From Gammaproteobacteria bacterium UBA6968 (lineage in GTDB: Bacteria; Pseudomonadota; Gammaproteobacteria; Pseudomonadales; Azotimanducaceae), in assembly GCA_002450255.1 (NCBI GenBank), contig DJYW01000012.1, forward strand, positions 1-8,647: DNA of 8,647 nt, read 5' to 3'. Of the stretch, positions 1-6,269 are shown piece by piece. Each line of letters begins with the position of its first letter. Positions within the stretch are counted from its first letter, which is position 1. The notes beneath the pieces are model-generated. The model had not been told where the DNA came from. It made no database searches and saw only the letters and a list, made by a program, of their open reading frames with translations. The position numbers and the translations under genes are program-made.

Positions 1-85
1 GCTTGAATAACAGCCCTGAGCAGGTCGGAAGGCGCTGCTGCAAACAACAAGCCGCGCGCTATCGACCCGCGCTTCGTGGCTGCTC

Positions 86-790
86 TCAGCCGCCCAACAA
101 CCAGCCGCCGTCAACGTCGATGGTTGTACCCGTCACAAAGTCATTCTCGATCATAAACAAGATTCCGCGAGCCACCTCTGCTGGCGTGCCGGCCCGAGGA
201 ATCAAGTTATTCTTAGTCGCGCCACCTAACATTTTCGCACGAGCATCCGCGTCCGGGCCGAACATAGGCGTATCGATCACGCCAGGCGAGACAACGTTGA
301 TACGACGCGGCGCAAGCTCTGGTGCTACCGCGCGCACAAACTGTTCCACTGCACCACCCACCGACGCGAGCGCTGCTTGTCCCGGCTTAGCTTTGCGAGC
401 CGGCGCACCGCTGACCAAAACAATGGCACCCTGTTCGCTCAAGTGCTCTGCGCCAAGGCGCACGACATTGGTATAGCCCCACAGCTTATCGAACGAACCT
501 TGATAAGCAGCGAGGTCCATTTGTAGGAACGGCCCTGCTGCACGACTTCCACCGGTGGCGGCATTAATCAGAATATCGAAAGGGGCATGGGCCGCGAACA
601 GTTCGCTCAATGCTGCCTGATCGCGCACGTCGCAGGCGACTAGAGAGACGCCTGAAATGTCGCCCGCCTTGGATGGATCACGGCTGACTGCAACCACTTC
701 GGCGCCGCCATCCCGTAACATTTCAACAGCGGACAAACCAATACCCGAAGTGCCGCCAAACACCAGTGCTTTCTTTCCTGCTAAATCCAT
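86..790 (-). CDS. Atypical short-chain dehydrogenase/reductase (SDR) lacking the catalytic Tyr and Lys
   Basis: A 234-residue Rossmann-fold protein of the SDR superfamily, about the usual length. Visible landmarks are the nucleotide-binding glycine motif GGTSGIG (12-18), Arg37 after the second strand (which suggests NADP(H)), the NAA motif (76-78), Ser127, the NVVSPG segment (165-170) with DTP (173-175), and the C-terminal DVDGGW (225-230). The usual YxxxK motif is absent: aligning GGAVEQF with the normal KAAVExF puts Leu141 at the Tyr position and Gly145 at the Lys position, and Lys102 sits where the structural Asn normally is. A known SDR subgroup shares this pattern, so this is probably not a sequencing error. 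I chose the ATG at 790 because GGAGAGG precedes it by 4 bases and the Rossmann fold begins directly after it; the frame stays open up to 898, but those residues resemble nothing. It is divergent from the nitroreductase gene. Substrate unknown; a fold-based call is firm, the reaction is not. The 85 bases to its left show nothing recognisable. Confidence 0.88.
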   Translation of the reverse strand: MDLAGKKALVFGGTSGIGLSAVEMLRDGGAEVVAVSRDPSKAGDISGVSLVACDVRDQAALSELFAAHAPFDILINAATGGSRAAGPFLQMDLAAYQGSFDKLWGYTNVVRLGAEHLSEQGAIVLVSGAPARKAKPGQAALASVGGAVEQFVRAVAPELAPRRINVVSPGVIDTPMFGPDADARAKMLGGATKNNLIPRAGTPAEVARGILFMIENDFVTGTTIDVDGGWLLGG

Positions 791-1000
791 GTGCCCTCTC
801 CAAGCGTCCAAAACCGTCATTTGAGCAAACCCCACCGTCACTGTCACGAGTCTTTTCAGGGAAGCATCAGCCGGTAACCAGACAAAGAGCGGCAGCAACG
901 GCGGTGCGGCAAGCTTACGATGAAGGCACCGTGGGTGATCTTCGCGTACAGATTTGTCACTTATTTGCAGCGCAGTAGCCGGTTCTGTTTTGCATCCTCG

Positions 1001-1028
1001 TTGACTATTTTTAAACTAGCGCTATGTT
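1001..1028 (+). promoter_or_regulatory. Sigma70-type promoter for the nitroreductase gene
   Basis: A -35 box TTGACT (1001-1006) is followed after 16 bases by a -10 box TATGTT (1023-1028). Both are close to consensus and the local sequence is AT-rich. The predicted transcript would start near 1035 and carry a leader of roughly 90 bases. No equally good promoter was seen on the minus strand for the divergent SDR. Called by eye from consensus only. Confidence 0.5.
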
Positions 1029-1047
1029 AATTTACTGCGCAGAAAAT

Positions 1048-1061
1048 TAGAGCCTGCTCTA
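1048..1061. promoter_or_regulatory. Perfect 14-bp dyad just downstream of the promoter, possible operator
   Basis: TAGAGC (1048-1053) and GCTCTA (1056-1061) are perfect inverted arms separated by CT. The dyad lies about 20 bases downstream of the -10 box, where a bound repressor would block transcription. The hexamer TCTAGA overlaps its right arm (1058-1063) and occurs again exactly 30 bases on (1088-1093). No regulator gene is present in the window, so the binding factor is unknown. Confidence 0.35.
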
Positions 1062-1122
1062 GATAAAGGTGAGACTCGAACTCAACATCTAGACATTTAC
1101 AACACAAATCAGAGGCAAATCC

Positions 1123-1710
1123 GTGTATCCAACCCATTCTCTGCCAGATGCTTTCACCCGACTCGCCACTCGACGCTCGGTTAAAGCGATGGACCTACAA
1201 GAGCCTGGGCCAGATCCAGACCAGCTGAAAGCGCTGCTGGCCGCGGCGATACGCGTACCCGATCATGGCAAGCTCGGCCCCTGGCGTTTGCTGACTTTCA
1301 GCGGCGCAGCACGGGGTCAATTCGGTCAGGCGTTAGCCGATCGTTTTAAGCAAGACAATCCAACCGCACCTGCTGCCTTGTTGGCCAAAGAAGCCGAACG
1401 TTTTAATCGGGCGCCACTGGTCATCGCCGTGATTAGTCGTATCACGACCCCGCATAAAATTCCCGAGTGGGAACAGATCTTGTCTGCTGGCGCGGTATGT
1501 CAGAACCTACTACTCGCCGCTAACTTGCAGGGATTCGCAGCGCAATGGCTAACCGAGTGGTACGCCTATGACGAAGGCATCAATCAGACCCTGGGATTAA
1601 CCGAAGGCGAACGCGTGGCAGGCTATATCTATGTTGGCAGCAGCGCGGACAAGCCGGATGAGCGCGTCCGTCCGGAATTGGCTGCCGTTTGCAACGCGTG
1701 GTCGGCCTAG
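1123..1710 (+). CDS. Nitroreductase family protein, YdjA-like
   Basis: A 195-residue single-domain FMN-dependent nitroreductase, expected to be cytosolic and to use NAD(P)H to reduce nitro compounds, quinones or similar acceptors. It resembles Escherichia coli YdjA (a little over 180 residues) throughout. Landmarks are the N-terminal RRS (17-19), which contacts the FMN phosphate in this family; PDHGKLGPWR (46-55), matching the YdjA PDH...PW block; HKIPEWEQILSAGA (111-124); QGFAAQW (136-142); and GERVAGYIYVG (162-172). The start is a GTG at 1123, chosen because AGAGG (1111-1115) lies 7 bases upstream and the first helix begins soon after; the next Met (residue 23) would remove the RRS motif. 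It is divergent from the SDR and has its own promoter, so it is probably a single-gene transcript. The physiological substrate is unknown. The family call is firm; ydjA as a gene name is not certain. Confidence 0.92.
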   Translation: MYPTHSLPDAFTRLATRRSVKAMDLQEPGPDPDQLKALLAAAIRVPDHGKLGPWRLLTFSGAARGQFGQALADRFKQDNPTAPAALLAKEAERFNRAPLVIAVISRITTPHKIPEWEQILSAGAVCQNLLLAANLQGFAAQWLTEWYAYDEGINQTLGLTEGERVAGYIYVGSSADKPDERVRPELAAVCNAWSA

Positions 1711-1742
1711 ATCAGTAAAGACCGATTTAATAGGCTTTAACT

Positions 1743-1763
1743 GGCGTGTGCTGAACGCACGCC
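1743..1763 (+). terminator. Hairpin after the nitroreductase gene, possible terminator
   Basis: GGCGTGTG (1743-1750) pairs with CGCACGCC (1756-1763) over 8 bp, including one U-G pair, with the five-base loop CTGAA. It starts 33 bases after the nitroreductase stop codon. No T-run follows, so it is not a classic intrinsic terminator; it may stabilise a 3' end or support termination by another route. Confidence 0.35.
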
Positions 1764-2121
1764 TAGCAGGCGCGGAGTCTAAGGTGCGGCTCAGTAACTG
1801 GAAACCTGGGATCGGTGGCCAGGTATAGGGATGTGCAGCGGCATCGCCATAAATAACCGCTGATAATCCTTACAACAGAAAAAAGAAAAGGTCGGAGGAA
1901 GCAACGAAAACCGGCAGAAGAGCGCGCCGGAGAAAACCACTAGCAAATTCGGATAAGGTGGCAGATCAGCCGAACTATTGGTTCCCAAAACTGAGATGAA
2001 GCTGGCACACTAGCGCTACTAACTCGGTTTGCCTAGCTGGGCTATAGCCTGCTGAACTGGCTTGAGCAGCTTACATCTAAGCCATCACAGCTTAGCGGCA
2101 TATCCAAAAATCGTTGTTTGA

Positions 2122-2127
2122 AGGAGG
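2122..2127 (+). promoter_or_regulatory. Consensus ribosome binding site that fixes the thiolase start
   Basis: AGGAGG is a full Shine-Dalgarno match 8 bases before the ATG at 2136. This excludes the in-frame TTG at 2118, which lies upstream of the ribosome binding site, and predicts strong translation of the thiolase. Confidence 0.9.
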
Positions 2128-2135
2128 AGAAAACA

Positions 2136-3320
2136 ATGCGCAATGTAGTAATCGTAGATGCGGCACGGTCACCAGTAGGCCGTAAAAATGGCAGTCTAGG
2201 CGGCGCTCACCCTACCGATGTACTCGGTCAGGTCATGATGAAGATGCTTGCTCGAACCGGCGTTGATTCAGCAGCGGTAGAACAAGTGATCGGGGGTTGC
2301 ATCAACAAACTTGCGGCCCAGGGCATGAATGTTACCCGCACAGCATGGCTAGCCCACGGCGGCGCGATTACCACACCGTGCATCACCATCGACTCGCAAT
2401 GCGGCTCTTCCCAGCAATCCACCACGCTGGCGCACAGCATCATCGCTTCCGGCCAGGCTGATGTGGTGATGGCCTGCGGGGTCGAGAATATGACCCGCTT
2501 GTCGGTTGGTGCTGACGCGGTAGGCCGCGACAAGAAAATGGGCAAGCCTATTTCGCGCAGCTATTTCGAACAACACGAATTTACCAGCCAATTTGAAGGC
2601 GCTGAGCGCCTTGCTGAGAAGTACCAAGTCACTCGCGATGATACTGATGCCTTCGGTCTTGAATCACAGATTCGCGCAAAATCGGCTGTTGATGCGGGCT
2701 ACTTCGACAGTCAGATCATTCCAATCGAAGCCCCGGTTATGGACGACAACTTTGAACGCACCGACGCCGTCATCACGATGACTCAGGACGAAGTCCCGCG
2801 CGACACCAGCCTCGATGCGCTGGCGAGCTTGAAGCCTGTCGCTCGCGAAGACGGGATTCACACCGCAGGCACTTCGTCGCAAATTGCCGACGGCGCTGCG
2901 GCTGTACTGTTAATGACGGAAGAGAAAGCGGCTGAACTGGGTCTGACTCCCATGGCCGTTGTGCGTGCTTCAGCGCTGGTAGGTTGCGACCCAGTGATTA
3001 TGCTAGAAGGACCCATTCCGGCAACAGAGAAACTGTTAGCCGAGACACAGCTGAATATCGAAGACATTGACGTTTTTGAGGTTAACGAAGCTTTTGCATC
3101 GGTGGTTTTGTCCTGGGCCAAAACCGTTGGCGCAGACATGAAGAAGGTCAATCCAAATGGCGGCGCCATTGCACTTGGTCATCCACTGGGTGCGACCGGC
3201 TGTTTTCTAATCGCGAAAGCCGTGCATGAACTAGCACGCACGGAAGGCCGTTTCGGCCTGGTGTCTATGTGTTGTGGCGGCGGCCTCGGTACGGGCACTT
3301 TGATCGAACGAGTCGCTTAA
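2136..3320 (+). CDS. Thiolase family protein (acetyl-CoA C-acyltransferase type)
   Basis: A 394-residue thiolase, the normal length for the family, acting in the cytosol. Thiolases either cleave 3-ketoacyl-CoA with free CoA or condense two acyl-CoAs. The complete catalytic set is present: nucleophile Cys89 in DSQCGSSQQ (86-94), NEAF (317-320), His349 in GGAIALGHPLGATG (342-355) and Cys379 in SMCCGGGLGTG (377-387). These positions nearly match Zoogloea ramigera thiolase (C89, H348, C378). SSQIADGAAA (247-256) is another family signature. Because it sits beside a CaiB/BaiF CoA-transferase, I infer a degradative role in an acyl-CoA pathway rather than polyhydroxyalkanoate synthesis; no reductase or synthase partner for the latter is present. 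Chain length and substrate cannot be read; steroid or other side-chain catabolism is possible but unproven. Likely first gene of a transcript with the two genes that follow. Confidence 0.95.
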   Translation: MRNVVIVDAARSPVGRKNGSLGGAHPTDVLGQVMMKMLARTGVDSAAVEQVIGGCINKLAAQGMNVTRTAWLAHGGAITTPCITIDSQCGSSQQSTTLAHSIIASGQADVVMACGVENMTRLSVGADAVGRDKKMGKPISRSYFEQHEFTSQFEGAERLAEKYQVTRDDTDAFGLESQIRAKSAVDAGYFDSQIIPIEAPVMDDNFERTDAVITMTQDEVPRDTSLDALASLKPVAREDGIHTAGTSSQIADGAAAVLLMTEEKAAELGLTPMAVVRASALVGCDPVIMLEGPIPATEKLLAETQLNIEDIDVFEVNEAFASVVLSWAKTVGADMKKVNPNGGAIALGHPLGATGCFLIAKAVHELARTEGRFGLVSMCCGGGLGTGTLIERVA

Positions 3321-3340
3321 GCGACGCATAGACGCGTCTA
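3312..3340. repeat. Two adjacent perfect palindromes at the thiolase stop codon
   Basis: GTCGCTTAAGCGAC (3312-3325) is a perfect 14-bp palindrome that contains the TAA stop codon. Three bases later comes TAGACGCGTCTA (3329-3340), a perfect 12-bp palindrome. In RNA the first could fold as a 5-bp stem with a TTAA loop and the second as a 4-bp stem; a cross-pairing of GACGC (3323-3327) with GCGTC (3334-3338) is an alternative. No T-run follows, so it is not a classic terminator. It could be a processing site between cistrons or a protein binding site. Confidence 0.6.
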
Positions 3341-3409
3341 GCACGGGCTTTCGCAGCCTAGCTCGACGCTTGGAAAATCAAGTTAGACGGGGCAGCCTGG
3401 GGAGGCAGC

Positions 3410-3925
3410 ATGAGCTTTATACTTGGCTTAACTCGCTTAGTGCTTATCAGTGTGGTGGCATTAGGGGCGACTCTAGGAGCGGCTTATTGGGCGATGGGTT
3501 TTGCAGACGGCCCGATGGGGATGGTTCGTGGCGGCGCTTTCGGGAGCGGCGAGATCATCAACGAAGACCCTGACTGGGCATTCATCAAGGACCGTGAAAC
3601 CGTCGAGTTTCAGCTTCTAAATCCCGTCAGTTCACGGACATCCTGGGTTGCCGAGCATAACGGCAGAATTTTTATTCCGTCTGGTTATATGAACACTGAT
3701 CTGGGGAAGGTCTGGAAGCACTGGCCTATGCACGCCGAAGCCGATGGGCGCGCCCTGCTCCGTATTGACGGCAAGATTTATCCAAGACAATTGGTGCGCG
3801 TTACCGAAGACCCGGACATGACAGCTGTATTGGCGGAACTGAGTCGCAAATACATTGGTCAACCCGTCCCTATGACTGAGGTCAGCAGCGGCAATTTATG
3901 GGTATTTGAATTGCTGCCGCGCTAG
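3410..3925 (+). CDS. Membrane-anchored protein of unknown function
   Basis: A 171-residue protein I cannot assign. Residues 10-29 form one hydrophobic helix with Arg9 before it, so a single inner-membrane anchor with the rest in the periplasm is the likely topology; no lipobox cysteine is seen. Next is a Gly/Met-rich linker, GPMGMVRGGAFGSGE (34-48), then a soluble domain of about 120 residues containing VEFQLL (65-70), SRTSWV (75-80), IPSGYMN (89-95), KVWKHWP (100-106) and LLRIDGKIYPRQLVRV (116-131), and a C-terminal WVFELLPR (164-171). The alternating strands and the order 'GK-W-WP...A..DGR...RIDGK.Y..Q.VRV' resemble small split-barrel proteins of the F420/FMN-binding type, but that is only an inference. 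The ATG at 3410 has GGGGAGG 4 bases upstream. It starts 89 bases after the thiolase and ends 2 bases before the CoA-transferase, so a shared transcript and related job are likely. Confidence 0.8.
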   Translation: MSFILGLTRLVLISVVALGATLGAAYWAMGFADGPMGMVRGGAFGSGEIINEDPDWAFIKDRETVEFQLLNPVSSRTSWVAEHNGRIFIPSGYMNTDLGKVWKHWPMHAEADGRALLRIDGKIYPRQLVRVTEDPDMTAVLAELSRKYIGQPVPMTEVSSGNLWVFELLPR

Positions 3926-3927
3926 CC

Positions 3928-5127
3928 ATGAGCGATTCGTCTCAGGCTTTCAGCGGCCTACGCATTATCGATTTTACCCAAGTGCTTGCCGGCCCCTTCG
4001 CCACTCAGCAGTTGGCCCAACTCGGCGCGGAAGTCATCAAAATTGAGCAGCCCGGCGAGGGCGATTTGTCCCGCGCACTACTCTCCACCCGAGAGAATGG
4101 CATGGCCCCGTCCTACTTGACCTGCAACATTGGCAAACGCGCGATCACTTTGGATTTAAAACATCCGCGTGCCAAAGAAATTGTCCACCGCCTGGTCGCA
4201 AGCGCCGACGCAGTGGTCGAAAACTTTCGTCCCGGCACCATGACCAAGCTGGGTTTTGACTACGCGACTTTGCAAACGATCAAACCTGATCTCGTTTACG
4301 CGTCGATTTCCGGCTACGGCCAAAGCGGACCTAAATCGCCACTCGCGGCGTTTGACGGCGCCATTCAGGCGGCTTCGGGCATGATGAGCATAAGCGGACA
4401 TGAAGCCACGGGGCCGGTGCGCACCGGTTACTTCGCGGTGGATATGAGCACTGCTCTGAACGCCGCTTTTGCGATTAGCGCAGCGCTGTTGCGCCGAGAA
4501 CGAACCGGCGCAGGCCAACGAGTTGATATTTCCATGCTGGATACCGCGTTGGTCTTGCAAGCGCCGCAACTCAGCACCTACCTCATTGAAGACGAGCAAC
4601 CCGGCTTGCGGGGCAACGAGTCTCCTACCGGGCAGCCGACAGTCAACGTATTCGCCGCAGCAGACGGCTACGTGCAGATCGCCGCACTTGCGGAACATCA
4701 GGCTGAGGCTCTGCTAAATGCAGCGGGCTGCGGCGAACTTTATGGCCGCTTTCCGAGCGCAAATGAGCGTCTGGCTCACAAAGCGGAAATTGAAGCGATT
4801 TTACACCCCGCCATCGCTGCAAAACCCAAGGCTGACTGGCTAGCCCTAATGCAGGAGGCAGGCGTACCCTGCGGCGCGGTCAAAGATTTCCCGGAAGTGT
4901 TAGCAGACGAACAGCTTACCTACCGGGCCATTTTGCATGACACTGTCAATCCAGATAATGCCTCGGCTCCAGCCACAGTCATTGCGGCGGGACACATGAG
5001 CGAGCCGGCACCGCCAACGACGCAAGGTCCGGCGCCAACTTTAGGGCAGGACACCGATGCGGTATTGGGTGAGTTAGGTTACAGCCAGGCGCAATTGGAC
5101 GAGCTACGCAATCAAGGTGTGATCTAG
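3928..5127 (+). CDS. CaiB/BaiF (class III) CoA-transferase family protein
   Basis: A 399-residue family III CoA-transferase, full length. This family includes formyl-CoA transferase, carnitine CoA-transferase, BaiF and alpha-methylacyl-CoA racemase; members move CoA between carboxylic acids through an aspartyl-CoA intermediate, or racemise a 2-methyl group. Landmarks are the opening LRIIDFTQVLAGPFATQQLA (11-30), LGAEVIKIEQPGEGD (32-46), NIGKRAITLDLK (67-78), VVENFRPGTM (96-105), SISGYGQSGP (126-135), and the expected nucleophile Asp172 in YFAVDMSTAL (168-177), followed by the RRERTGAGQRVDISM block. The C-terminal PAPTLGQDTDAVL segment is typical. It begins 2 bases after the preceding gene with no strong ribosome binding site, which suggests translational coupling. 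With the thiolase in the same unit it probably activates or exchanges acyl groups in a catabolic pathway. Transferase or racemase activity cannot be told apart from sequence alone. Confidence 0.94.
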   Translation: MSDSSQAFSGLRIIDFTQVLAGPFATQQLAQLGAEVIKIEQPGEGDLSRALLSTRENGMAPSYLTCNIGKRAITLDLKHPRAKEIVHRLVASADAVVENFRPGTMTKLGFDYATLQTIKPDLVYASISGYGQSGPKSPLAAFDGAIQAASGMMSISGHEATGPVRTGYFAVDMSTALNAAFAISAALLRRERTGAGQRVDISMLDTALVLQAPQLSTYLIEDEQPGLRGNESPTGQPTVNVFAAADGYVQIAALAEHQAEALLNAAGCGELYGRFPSANERLAHKAEIEAILHPAIAAKPKADWLALMQEAGVPCGAVKDFPEVLADEQLTYRAILHDTVNPDNASAPATVIAAGHMSEPAPPTTQGPAPTLGQDTDAVLGELGYSQAQLDELRNQGVI

Positions 5128-5161
5128 TGACTGTTTCGCGAATGCTCGCAAGTCCGACTGA

Positions 5162-5171
5162 TTTACGTAAA
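5162..5171. promoter_or_regulatory. Palindrome in the trxB upstream region
   Basis: TTTACGTAAA is a perfect 10-bp palindrome 42 bases before the trxB start. Downstream, the AT-rich CATATAAAAAAAAGG stretch (5186-5200) could hold a -10 element, with TTTACG (5162-5167) as a weak -35 about 18 bases away. The palindrome could therefore overlap a promoter and act as an operator. Consensus matches are poor. Confidence 0.3.
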
Positions 5172-5192
5172 CTAGCTGCTTTCGTCATATAA

Positions 5193-6155
<963 letters not shown>

Positions 6156-6208
6156 TCGGTGCGCGAACAGCTCGGCACACCCTCTCGACCTTTATTTCCG
6201 CTAAACCT

Positions 6209-6269
6209 ATTTGTTGGAAAACAAGTCGCTCCAATTCTATGCGACTAAGGCCTGCTGGTTCGCGCCAGC
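6209..6269. terminator. Cluster of inverted repeats between convergent trxB and fumarase genes
   Basis: Three hairpin candidates fill the short convergent gap. ATTTGTT (6209-6215) pairs with AACAAGT (6220-6226) over 7 bp with one wobble and a GGAA loop. AGTCGC (6224-6229) pairs with GCGACT (6241-6246) over an 11-base loop, and shares three bases with the first, so the two exclude each other. GCTGG (6254-6258) pairs with CCAGC (6265-6269). None is followed by a good T-run. A two-way transcription end is expected here from gene layout, but the signal is weak. Confidence 0.4.

Larger units (their letters stand above)
1711..2135. other. 425-base gap without a convincing gene, upstream of the thiolase
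   Basis: I see no protein-coding gene here. It contains the hairpin at 1743-1763, a purine-rich stretch (about 1875-1910), a GC-only inverted repeat CCGGC/GCCGG (1911-1915 and 1926-1930) that on the minus strand is followed by TTTT, and the perfect palindrome GGCTATAGCC (2040-2049). No clear -35/-10 pair was found for the thiolase. A 65-codon minus-strand frame (1791-1988) starts only with TTG and resembles nothing I know. A long leader or a small RNA is possible but unsupported. Confidence 0.4.

Noticed and set aside
3..476. 157-codon plus-strand open frame at the left edge
   Set aside because: It lies antisense to the SDR, has low-complexity composition and no ribosome binding site; the SDR on the other strand is clearly the real gene.
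791..898. Upstream extension of the SDR frame to an ATG at 898
   Set aside because: The extra 36 residues precede the fold and resemble nothing, while GGAGAGG is placed correctly for the ATG at 790.
1791..1988. 65-codon minus-strand frame in the gap before the thiolase
   Set aside because: It starts only with TTG, has no ribosome binding site and no recognisable sequence pattern.
2118..2135. Thiolase start at TTG 2118
   Set aside because: The consensus AGGAGG lies inside this extension; the ATG at 2136 gives the normal thiolase N-terminus.
3370..3573. 67-codon frame overlapping the start of the unknown membrane protein
   Set aside because: It is a shadow in another frame; the ATG at 3410 has a strong ribosome binding site and gives a coherent protein with a membrane helix.
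4156..4698. 180-codon minus-strand frame inside the CoA-transferase gene
   Set aside because: It is antisense to a well-conserved gene and is Arg/His/Cys-rich, as expected from a reversed frame.
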